Positions 34,124 through 41,004 of a DNA stretch of 64,000 nt are shown piece by piece; positions within the stretch are counted from its first letter, which is position 1; every line of letters begins with the position of its first letter. Under the pieces are notes generated by a model. It was not told the origin of the DNA. It did not search any database and saw only the letters and a program-made list of their open reading frames with translations. Origin of the DNA: SZUA-318 sp964412015 (GTDB lineage: Bacteria; Gemmatimonadota; Gemmatimonadetes; Longimicrobiales; Gaopeijiaceae). A program made the translations under genes and the position numbers. Location of the stretch: positions 1 to 64,000 of the forward strand of contig CAYPMO010000008.1 in NCBI GenBank assembly GCA_964412015.1. Direction: 5' to 3'.

Positions 34124-35235
34124 GCGGCCCACGAACCACGATATCGGCGGATGAGATCCCCATGTCCCTCGGCGTGCTCCTCATCAACTTCGGCGAGCCC
34201 GACGAACCCACCCTGGAGAAGGTGACGGCCTTTCTGGGGCGTGTCTTCCTCCAGAACGCGTCGCTGGAGGGCCATTCGGACGAGACTGCCATGGCCCGCG
34301 CGCGGCAGCTCGCCCAGGCGCGGGCTCCTGCCCTGCTGGAGGAATACCTGCGGATCGGCGGGTCACCGCTGAACGCGCAATCCGAGGCGCAAGCCACGGC
34401 GTTCGCGGCCGAGCTCGCGCGTCGGGGTGTCGGGGCACGCGTGTATTCCGCTTATCAGTTCACGGATCCGACCATCCGCGAGACGGTGGCCCGCGCGCGG
34501 TCGGACGGGGTCGAGACTCTGGTGGCCGTGCCCGGCTATCCGCTGTGCGGGAAGTCCACCACCGTTGCCGCGATCGAAGAGACGCGGGCATCCCTCGACG
34601 CCGCAGGGTGGACGCCGCGGTTCCTGGCGCTCGCCGGCTGGCACCACTACACCGAGTATGTGCGCCTGCGCGCGGACCACGTTCAGGAGTTCGTGCGCGC
34701 GCGGCACCTCGAACTGGGCGATCCCGACACGCTCCTGTATTTCTCCGTGCACGGGACGCCGCTCAAGTACCTTCAGGACGGTAACCGCTACGACCGCTAC
34801 GTCTTCGAACACTGCCGTGATGTAGCGGGTGCGCTCGGCGCGACTCGCTATGAGGTAGGCTTCCAGAATCATACGAACCGCCGCATCTCCTGGACGCAGC
34901 CGGACAACGAGGACCTCCTCCGCGACGTGCCGGAGCGCAAGTTGGTGGTGGTGCCCATCAGCTTCATGAAGGAGCAGTCCGAGACGCTCGTCGAGCTCGA
35001 CCACGGGCTCAAGGGGTTCGCGGAGCGGCTCGGCAAGGAGTTGCACCGCGTGCCGGTCCCGCACGACCACCCGGCACTGCCACGGTGTATGGTGGACCTG
35101 GTGCAGGAGCTGTTGGCGCCGTGCCCTGCGGACCACGGTATCCTGAGCCGTTGCCGCTGCGATCGGGCCGACGGCACGTGGTGCACGAACGGCGCGCGGG
35201 ATCTCCCGCCCAGCCCCTACTCGCCACGCGCGTGA
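34120..35235 (+). CDS. hemH: Ferrochelatase (probably coproporphyrin ferrochelatase, CpfC) with Cys-rich C-terminus
   Basis: 371 residues. With hemQ present its likely job is insertion of Fe2+ into coproporphyrin III. Motifs: GVLLINFGEPDEP, VYSAYQFTDPTIRE, VPGYPLCGKSTT, the catalytic His in YFSVHGTPLKY, GFQNHTNRRISWTQP and the catalytic Glu in SETLVELDHGLKGFAE. The C-terminal tail has four Cys (C335, C345, C347, C355), and C143 lies in the active-site loop; a Cys trio at the tail plus one internal Cys holds the [2Fe-2S] cluster of mycobacterial ferrochelatase, so a cluster is plausible. GTG 34120 overlaps hemE; ATG 34162 (MSLGVLLINFG) is an alternative start. hemY follows 31 bases later. Confidence 0.94.
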   Translation: MSGPRTTISADEIPMSLGVLLINFGEPDEPTLEKVTAFLGRVFLQNASLEGHSDETAMARARQLAQARAPALLEEYLRIGGSPLNAQSEAQATAFAAELARRGVGARVYSAYQFTDPTIRETVARARSDGVETLVAVPGYPLCGKSTTVAAIEETRASLDAAGWTPRFLALAGWHHYTEYVRLRADHVQEFVRARHLELGDPDTLLYFSVHGTPLKYLQDGNRYDRYVFEHCRDVAGALGATRYEVGFQNHTNRRISWTQPDNEDLLRDVPERKLVVVPISFMKEQSETLVELDHGLKGFAERLGKELHRVPVPHDHPALPRCMVDLVQELLAPCPADHGILSRCRCDRADGTWCTNGARDLPPSPYSPRA

Positions 35236-35266
35236 CACGGTCGCCCGGTCCGCACGGAATCCTCAC

Positions 35267-36544
35267 GTGATCGCGGTCGTGGGGGCAGGCATCACCGGGC
35301 TCGCCCTGGGATGGGAGCTGGGGCGGCTCGGCCTCGACTACGTCGTGCTCGAAAGCTCGCCGCGCGCGGGCGGCGTGATCCGGAGCGCGGAGGTCGAAGG
35401 GCGCATTCTGGACTGGGGGCCACAGCGCGCCCGCCTTACGGCCGGCGTGAAACGGCTCGTGGAGGGGGTGGGGCTCTCGGCCGAGGTGGTACGGGCACCG
35501 GACGATCTCGACCTCTTCGTGTACCATCGAGGCCGCCTGCGCCGCGTTCCCTTCTCGATCGGTGCGCTCCTCCGGTCCGACATCGTAGGGCCCGCGGCAA
35601 AGCTGCGGCTCGCGCTCGAGCCCCTTACGGGTGGCGCGAATCCGGAGGAATCCGTCGCCGCGTACTTCACGCGGAAGATCGGGCATGACCTCTACGAGAC
35701 GCTGGTGGCGCCTCTGTACGGGGGGCTCTACGCCTCCGACCCGGCGGATATGCGGGTAGGGCTCTCGCTGATACACGTCCTGCGTGAGTTCGGCATCCGG
35801 CGCTCGCTCGTCCTCCCGCTCCTGGCACGGGGCGGGCGCGTCCGACCGCCGCCGGCTTGCTCGTTCCGCGGCGGCATGCAGGCCTTGCCATCGGCGCTCG
35901 CGAAGGCGCTGGGCCCGAGACTCCGGCTGGACACCCCCGTCCGGGCACTTCGCCGGGACGGCGCCGGCTGGCGCCTCGAGCTGGACGACGGCACGGTGGA
36001 AGCGGCGACGGTCGTCATCACGACTCCTGCTCCCATGACGGCGCGGTTGCTGGCGCACGAGGTGCCAACGGCAGCTGGCGCCATCGGCGCCGTACGCTAC
36101 AACCCGCTCGGTGTCGTCCACCTGGACGCCGAGACGGGACTGCGCGGTCTGGGCTTCCAGGTCGCGTTCACCGAACGGGAACTCTCGCTACGCGGTGTGA
36201 CGTTCAATGACAGCCTCTTCGGACGGCGCAACCTGTATACGGCGTACCTGGGTGGCGCGCGCCACCCGGAGGTCGCGCACATGGATCGGGAAGAAGTGGC
36301 CCGCCGCGCCGTCGAGGAGTTCCAGCACTGCACGGGATACCCGGCGCGCCCGCTCGCCGTCGAGCGCGAGTCCATGCCGGCATGGGACGTGTCGTGGCGG
36401 GTGCTGAAGGGGCTGGAGCTGCCCCAGGGTGTGCGGCTCGCCGCGAGCTGGTGGTCGCGCCCAGGTCTGCCCGGCCGACTCGCCGAGGCGAAAAGAACCG
36501 CCCGCAGTCTCGCCGCGGCACGCGAGGGTCGGGGCGATGCGTGA
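35267..36544 (+). CDS. hemY: Coproporphyrinogen/protoporphyrinogen oxidase (HemY/CgoX type)
   Basis: 425 residues of the FAD-dependent PPOX family. The N-terminus is the dinucleotide fold VVGAGITGLALGWELGRLGLDYVVLESSPRAGG; further family motifs are VAPLYGGLYASDPADMRV, FRGGMQALPSALAKAL and GVRLAASWWSRPGLPGRLAEAKRTA at the C-terminal FAD contact. In coproporphyrin-dependent organisms it oxidises coproporphyrinogen III to coproporphyrin III with O2; in the classical route the same family makes protoporphyrin IX. The presence of hemQ argues for the first. No hemN or hemF is in the window. GTG start; last gene of the heme operon, convergent with the radical SAM gene 82 bases away. Confidence 0.93.
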   Translation: MIAVVGAGITGLALGWELGRLGLDYVVLESSPRAGGVIRSAEVEGRILDWGPQRARLTAGVKRLVEGVGLSAEVVRAPDDLDLFVYHRGRLRRVPFSIGALLRSDIVGPAAKLRLALEPLTGGANPEESVAAYFTRKIGHDLYETLVAPLYGGLYASDPADMRVGLSLIHVLREFGIRRSLVLPLLARGGRVRPPPACSFRGGMQALPSALAKALGPRLRLDTPVRALRRDGAGWRLELDDGTVEAATVVITTPAPMTARLLAHEVPTAAGAIGAVRYNPLGVVHLDAETGLRGLGFQVAFTERELSLRGVTFNDSLFGRRNLYTAYLGGARHPEVAHMDREEVARRAVEEFQHCTGYPARPLAVERESMPAWDVSWRVLKGLELPQGVRLAASWWSRPGLPGRLAEAKRTARSLAAAREGRGDA

Positions 36545-36626
36545 GGCCCCGGCGCGCACGGCACCAATGGCCGTCGAAGCTCGTAGAGCGTGCCCTACGC
36601 CTACGCCGTTGTGCTGCTGGCTGTAG

Positions 36627-37826
36627 CTATGGCACCGGCGTCGTCGACATCTCGCCGGCGGCCACCATGTCCAACCAGCGTTTCGGCACGTACGCGCAGA
36701 ACGGTTCGGCCTCGAGCGGATCGCCGGTGACAGCATAGGCACGCGCGCGGCTTCCGCCGCAGACGACCTTGTACTCGCACACGGAGCACTTCCCCTTGAG
36801 AAGGCTCTTGTCGCGCAGCTTCCGAAACAATTCCGAGTTTCGGTAGACATCCACGAGATCGTGCGTGCGGACATTTCCGGCGGACTTCGGCAGGAAGCCC
36901 GAAGGAAAGATCTCCCCCGTATGGTTCACGAACAGGAATCCGTCACCGTCGTTGACACTGCGCGCGCGGCCGATTCCGTCCTTGAGCGAGTGCACCGCGC
37001 CGTCGGTGAGGACGTCGGACGATTCGTTACGGTCTCCGGCGCGGCGCTCGGCTCTCTTGCGCTGGAGCACGACGCGGTTGTAGTGCGGCGCGGCGGTCGC
37101 CTTGATGTCGAAGGGGACGGTCTTGGCCAGGTCGTAGAGGTTGTGGAAGACAGTCTCGAACGCGTCGGCGCCGGGCACGTCCTCGGCGTGTGCGCGCCCC
37201 ACGGGGACCAGGAAGAACACCTCCCAGAGGACGATGCCGACGTCCGTGAGGAGGTCGGCCATGACAGAAAAGTCGTTCAGGTTGTGGCGGGCCACGACCG
37301 TGTTGACCTGGGTCGACAGCCCGACGTCGCGGGCGGTTCGCAAGATGCGCAGGCCATGCGCGAAGGAACCCACCACCTGTCGGAACTCGTCGTGGACGGC
37401 CGCGGTGGCCCCGTCGAGGCTCACGGCGAGGCGGGACATCCCGGCCGCGTGGAGCTCCTCCAAGGTTGCCGGGGTGCAAAGGGGCGTCGTCGCCGGAGTG
37501 ATCGCCATGCGCAGGCCCAGACTCGCGCCGTGCGCCGTCAGCTCCGCGATGTCGGGGCGTTTGAGCGCGTCGCCGCCGGAGAACACGAAGATGATGGGTC
37601 CGAAGCGCCGGATATCCTCCAGCATTCTCTTCGCTTCGGCCGTGTTCAGCTCGTCGGGGTGACGGTTCGGCTGAGCCTTGGCCCGGCAGTGCTTGCACGC
37701 CAGGTCGCAGGCCTGTGTGGTTTCCCAGATGACCAGAAACGGAGCCTGGTCGAAGTCGGGAAAGAAGGGGGCGCGACGTCCGCCTCCGGAATGGCTGAAG
37801 CCGGCGTGTTCTCTTTCGGTCCTCAT
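36627..37826 (-). CDS. Radical SAM/SPASM protein of the AhbD/NirJ-like (TIGR04053-type) group
   Basis: 399 residues. The [4Fe-4S]-SAM motif is C40-DLA-C44-KH-C47 inside LVIWETTQACDLACKHCRA, followed by a radical SAM barrel (IFVFSGGDALKRPDI, RLAVSLDGATAAVHDEFR, VNTVVARHNLNDF) and a C-terminal SPASM region with auxiliary-cluster Cys (KCSVCEYKVVCGGSRARAYA ... PFCAYVP). The opening motif is close to AhbD and NirJ, which act on heme precursors; AhbD decarboxylates Fe-coproporphyrin III to heme b, the same net reaction as HemQ. The gene lies next to, but opposite in direction to, the heme operon. A role in heme metabolism is inferred from similarity and position; peptide modification is the main alternative. 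Confidence 0.85.
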   Translation of the reverse strand: MRTEREHAGFSHSGGGRRAPFFPDFDQAPFLVIWETTQACDLACKHCRAKAQPNRHPDELNTAEAKRMLEDIRRFGPIIFVFSGGDALKRPDIAELTAHGASLGLRMAITPATTPLCTPATLEELHAAGMSRLAVSLDGATAAVHDEFRQVVGSFAHGLRILRTARDVGLSTQVNTVVARHNLNDFSVMADLLTDVGIVLWEVFFLVPVGRAHAEDVPGADAFETVFHNLYDLAKTVPFDIKATAAPHYNRVVLQRKRAERRAGDRNESSDVLTDGAVHSLKDGIGRARSVNDGDGFLFVNHTGEIFPSGFLPKSAGNVRTHDLVDVYRNSELFRKLRDKSLLKGKCSVCEYKVVCGGSRARAYAVTGDPLEAEPFCAYVPKRWLDMVAAGEMSTTPVP

Positions 37827-38112
37827 GGATGTCCTCGGGCAGGGGAGACGCCCGCGAGGTCCGGGCGCTTCGAAAAGATCGATGGGATCGGCGGCGGGGG
37901 CTGTAGGGAAGCGTAGGGCCGCGTGGTGGGGAGGTTTCAGATTTTCTGCTCCGTAGTTCTCAGGATCGGAGGCCGCCCCATGGTGTTCGGCTTGCCGGCG
38001 GCCTTGCTACGGTAGACGTTACCGGGACCCCAACGGGGGGTACCGGCGGTCAGGAGCCGGCGACCGTGCGGACGGACGGCCGCGCGCCCCGACTCTCAAG
38101 GGGAACGTCACG

Positions 38113-39528
38113 ATGCGGATGCTCATCGCAGGAGACTGGCTGGATCGCGACCAGCACATGGATGTGCTGAATCCGTTCGATGGATCGGTTCTGGAGGAGG
38201 TGCCGCGGGCGCGGCCCGAGGACGTGGACATCGCACTGTCCTCCGCGGTCCAGGGGGCGGCCGTCATGTCCGCGGTGCCCGCGTACGAGCGCTACCGGAT
38301 CCTGGATCGCGCCGCCCGCATCATGGACGCGCGGCTGGAGGATCTCGCCCGGACGATCACGCTCGAGGAGGGTAAGGCGATCGCCGAGGCGCGGGGCGAG
38401 GTGCAGCGGGCGGTCCAGACGATCTCGCTGTCCGCGGAGGAGGCGAAACGCCTCTACGGGGAGACGCTGCCGCTCGATGCCGCTCCCGGTGCCACGGGGA
38501 AGCTGGGCTTCACGCTCCGGGTTCCTTGCGGCGTCGTGGTCGCGATCTCGCCGTTCAACTATCCGCTCAACCTCGTGTGCCACAAAGTGGGCCCCGCGCT
38601 CGCAGCCGGCAACGCGGTCATCGTCAAGCCGGCGAGCGACGCGCCGCTCTCGGCCCTGAAGCTGGCGGAGATCCTGCTGGAGGCCGGCCTTCCGGTGCAG
38701 GGCATCCAGTGTTTGACGGGATCGGGATCCACGATCGGCGCGGCGCTGTGCGCGGATCCGCGTGTGCGGAAGATCACGTTCACGGGTAGCCGCGATATCG
38801 GGGAGGAGATCTGCCGCGTCGCCGGTCTCAAGAAGGTCACGATGGAGCTGGGCTCGAACTCGCCGCTCATCGTCATGCCGGATGCCGACCTCGAGAAGGC
38901 CGCCCGGGCGACGGCGGCCACCGGATATCTCAACGCGGGGCAGGTGTGCATCTCCACGCAGCGCGTCCTCGTGCACGAGAGGGTGTACGCCAGCTATCTG
39001 GACGCCCTGGCGCCGATCGTGACCGCGATCCGGACGGGCGACCCCCTGGATCCCGACGTGACGATGGGGCCCATGATCCGGGCCCCGGACGCGGAGCGCG
39101 TCGCGTCGTGGATCCATGACGCCGTGGAGGGCGGCGCGCGCGTGGTGGTGGGTGGAGAGCACGTCGGCACGATGCACGAGCCCACGGTGGTCGCGGACGT
39201 CGCGCCCGGCATGCGGATCTCGTGCGATGAGTTGTTCGGGCCGGCGGTGGCGGTCACCCCGTTCGACTCGTTCGAGGACGCGATCGCGCTCGCGAACGAT
39301 ACCGTCTACGGGCTCGCGGCCGGGATCTTCACCGAGAACCTCGGATGGGCGATGGACTTCGCGCGCCGCGTGCGGTCGGGCAACCTGCATGTCAACTGGG
39401 CGCCCGGCTGGCGCGCGGATCTCATGCCGTACGGCGGCTTGAAGGAGAGCGGCATGGGGAAGGAGGGACCGCGCTACGCCGTCCAGGAGATGACCGAGCT
39501 GAAGACCGTCGTCGTCCACCTGGGCTGA
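38113..39528 (+). CDS. Aldehyde dehydrogenase family protein
   Basis: 471 residues of the NAD(P)-dependent ALDH superfamily. It shows the coenzyme fold (PCGVVVAISPFNYPLNLVCHKVGPALAAGNAVIVKPA, FTGSRDIGEEI), the general-base Glu in TMELGSNSP, the catalytic Cys in LNAGQVCISTQRV, and C-terminal DELFGPAVAVTPF and PYGGLKESGMGKEG. The NPFDGSVLEEVPRA start and MELGSNSP motif are closest to lactaldehyde, glyceraldehyde-3-phosphate (GapN) and phosphonoacetaldehyde dehydrogenases; the substrate is not decided by sequence alone. It seems monocistronic, with 286 bases upstream and a convergent neighbour 25 bases downstream. GGGGAACGTC precedes the ATG. Confidence 0.93.
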   Translation: MRMLIAGDWLDRDQHMDVLNPFDGSVLEEVPRARPEDVDIALSSAVQGAAVMSAVPAYERYRILDRAARIMDARLEDLARTITLEEGKAIAEARGEVQRAVQTISLSAEEAKRLYGETLPLDAAPGATGKLGFTLRVPCGVVVAISPFNYPLNLVCHKVGPALAAGNAVIVKPASDAPLSALKLAEILLEAGLPVQGIQCLTGSGSTIGAALCADPRVRKITFTGSRDIGEEICRVAGLKKVTMELGSNSPLIVMPDADLEKAARATAATGYLNAGQVCISTQRVLVHERVYASYLDALAPIVTAIRTGDPLDPDVTMGPMIRAPDAERVASWIHDAVEGGARVVVGGEHVGTMHEPTVVADVAPGMRISCDELFGPAVAVTPFDSFEDAIALANDTVYGLAAGIFTENLGWAMDFARRVRSGNLHVNWAPGWRADLMPYGGLKESGMGKEGPRYAVQEMTELKTVVVHLG

Positions 39529-39553
39529 GCGCTCGGCAGATCGCCTCCGTGCC

Positions 39554-40474
39554 CTACGCTCCGGTCGTGACCTCCTCGTATGCGCACGTCAGGGGGTCGC
39601 GGGGACCTGCCTGGCCGAAGCGGCCGTAGTCCTCGAAGCCCGCGAGTGGGTCGCGCATCGCGAGGATCTCGGCGCGATCGCGGCCCGCCCTCACCTGGGA
39701 CTCCACCAACGTCAGAACCGCTCCGAAGTAGTCGTGGAGCCGGACGAGATCGGTCCAGGTGCCCCTCACCGGCAGCCCGGTGCTGGCGTGCCCGAAGAGG
39801 TAGATGGTGTCCTTCGCGTGGGCGGTGAGGGCGCGGTCCAGCGCCGTCATCCACCCGCGCACCGTCGCCCCGGCGGCGCGGTCCACGACCGGGTGGCGCC
39901 GATGGAACATCAGGTCTCCCATGTGCACCACGTTGGCCCGCTCGAACGTGACGACCGCATCGCCGCTCGTGTGGGCGCGGCCATAATGATTCGCGACGAT
40001 GTGCTCGTCACCGACGTCGGCGCTCCACGAATCCGTGAACGTGGTGTCCGGGAAGAGCGCGTCGGTGGGTGGCTGTCCGCCAGGCGGCTGCCGCATGTGC
40101 TCGGCCGCCTTCGCGTGGGCCACGACTCTCCCGACCTTGCCGCGGAACGCCACGTTGCCGCTCGTGTGGTCGCCGTGGTGGTGCGTGTTGATCAGGACGT
40201 CCACCCGCCGGCCTCCCGAGCGCTCCGCGAGGCCGGCGAGGAGCGCCTGGGCCTCGGCGGGGTACTGGCTGTCGATCACGGCGACGGCGTCGGCGCTCAC
40301 GAGGTAGCCGATGGTCCCACCCCGCATGGTGAAGAACCCCACGTTGCGTCGGATCGGGGTGAAGACGGGCCGGGCCTGCTGGGATTGCCGTCCGAACGCG
40401 GTGGACGGCCTCGCGGTCGCGACCGCCGCGGCGGCCGCGGCGGTCGTCAGGAACTGACGGCGGGTCGGTGACAT
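39554..40474 (-). CDS. Tat-exported metallo-beta-lactamase-fold hydrolase
   Basis: 306 residues from the ATG at 40474, which has GGGAGAT 6 bases upstream. The N-terminus PTRRQFLTTAAAAAAVATARPSTA is a twin-arginine type signal peptide, so the folded protein goes to the periplasm. The MBL core follows: zinc motif INTHHHGDHTSG, a further His in ANHYGRAHTSGD, the bridging Asp in NVVHMGDLMF and the last His in YLFGHAST. The family includes lactamases, quinol-like and cyclase-type hydrolases; the substrate is unknown. The region GWMTALDRALTAHAKDTIYLFGHASTG resembles the class found with SoxH/QuiP-like proteins. It converges with the aldehyde dehydrogenase gene. Confidence 0.9.
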   Translation of the reverse strand: MSPTRRQFLTTAAAAAAVATARPSTAFGRQSQQARPVFTPIRRNVGFFTMRGGTIGYLVSADAVAVIDSQYPAEAQALLAGLAERSGGRRVDVLINTHHHGDHTSGNVAFRGKVGRVVAHAKAAEHMRQPPGGQPPTDALFPDTTFTDSWSADVGDEHIVANHYGRAHTSGDAVVTFERANVVHMGDLMFHRRHPVVDRAAGATVRGWMTALDRALTAHAKDTIYLFGHASTGLPVRGTWTDLVRLHDYFGAVLTLVESQVRAGRDRAEILAMRDPLAGFEDYGRFGQAGPRDPLTCAYEEVTTGA

Positions 40475-40611
40475 GGTTCGATCTCCCGGCTGAGCTGGGG
40501 CGGCGACCGCCAAGATAATCCGCGGAGGTCGAAGATCGCGATCCTGCCGTCGTGCAGCTTTCCCCGGCCTACGGCGCCCGCCTCCGCTCGACCCCAGGCG
40601 ACCCCTTGAAG

Positions 40612-40625
40612 TCTTATGTATAAGA
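40612..40625. promoter_or_regulatory. AT-rich palindrome upstream of padR, candidate PadR operator
   Basis: TCTTATGTATAAGA has perfect 6-bp arms (TCTTAT / ATAAGA) around GT. It lies 41 bases upstream of the padR ATG in a short AT-rich patch (AAGAATATTAGG) that could also hold a -10 element. PadR repressors bind such palindromes at their own promoters. It is not similar in sequence to the repeat at 10852-10899, which fits two PadR proteins with different specificity. Confidence 0.5.
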
Positions 40626-40665
40626 ATATTAGGTTACGACGGACCTGAACCACGGAGCCGACCTC

Positions 40666-41004
40666 ATGGCAGACGCGTCGCTGGACCTCCTCAAGGGCAC
40701 GCTGGACATCCTGATCCTGAAGACCCTGAGCAGGGGGCCCCTGCACGGCTACGGCGTCTCCCGGTGGCTGCGTCAGACCACGGACGACGCATTCGACGTG
40801 GAGGAGGGCGCACTCTACCCGGCCCTCCGGCGGCTGGAGAAGAGGGGGTTCCTCGAGTCCGAGTGGGGGCTCACCGAGACCGGGCGGGAGGCGCGGTTCT
40901 ACCGCATCACCGAGGCGGGACGGGCCGAGCTCGAGTCGACCGTGCGGAGCTGGGACCGCTACGCGGCGGCCATGGCCCTGGTGCTCCGGGCTCCGGCGAG
41001 GTGA
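40666..41004 (+). CDS. PadR-family transcriptional regulator
   Basis: 112 residues with the short PadR winged helix: LLKGTLDILILKTLSRGPLHGYGVSRWLRQ, EEGALYPALRRLEKRGFLESEWG, and REARFYRITEAGRAELESTVRSWDRYAAAM. It is about half identical by eye to the PadR at 10967 and, like it, directly precedes an ADOP permease gene; the stop TGA shares its last A with the permease ATG (TGATG). Autorepression through the palindrome at 40612-40625 is likely. The inducing signal is unknown. Confidence 0.93.
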   Translation: MADASLDLLKGTLDILILKTLSRGPLHGYGVSRWLRQTTDDAFDVEEGALYPALRRLEKRGFLESEWGLTETGREARFYRITEAGRAELESTVRSWDRYAAAMALVLRAPAR

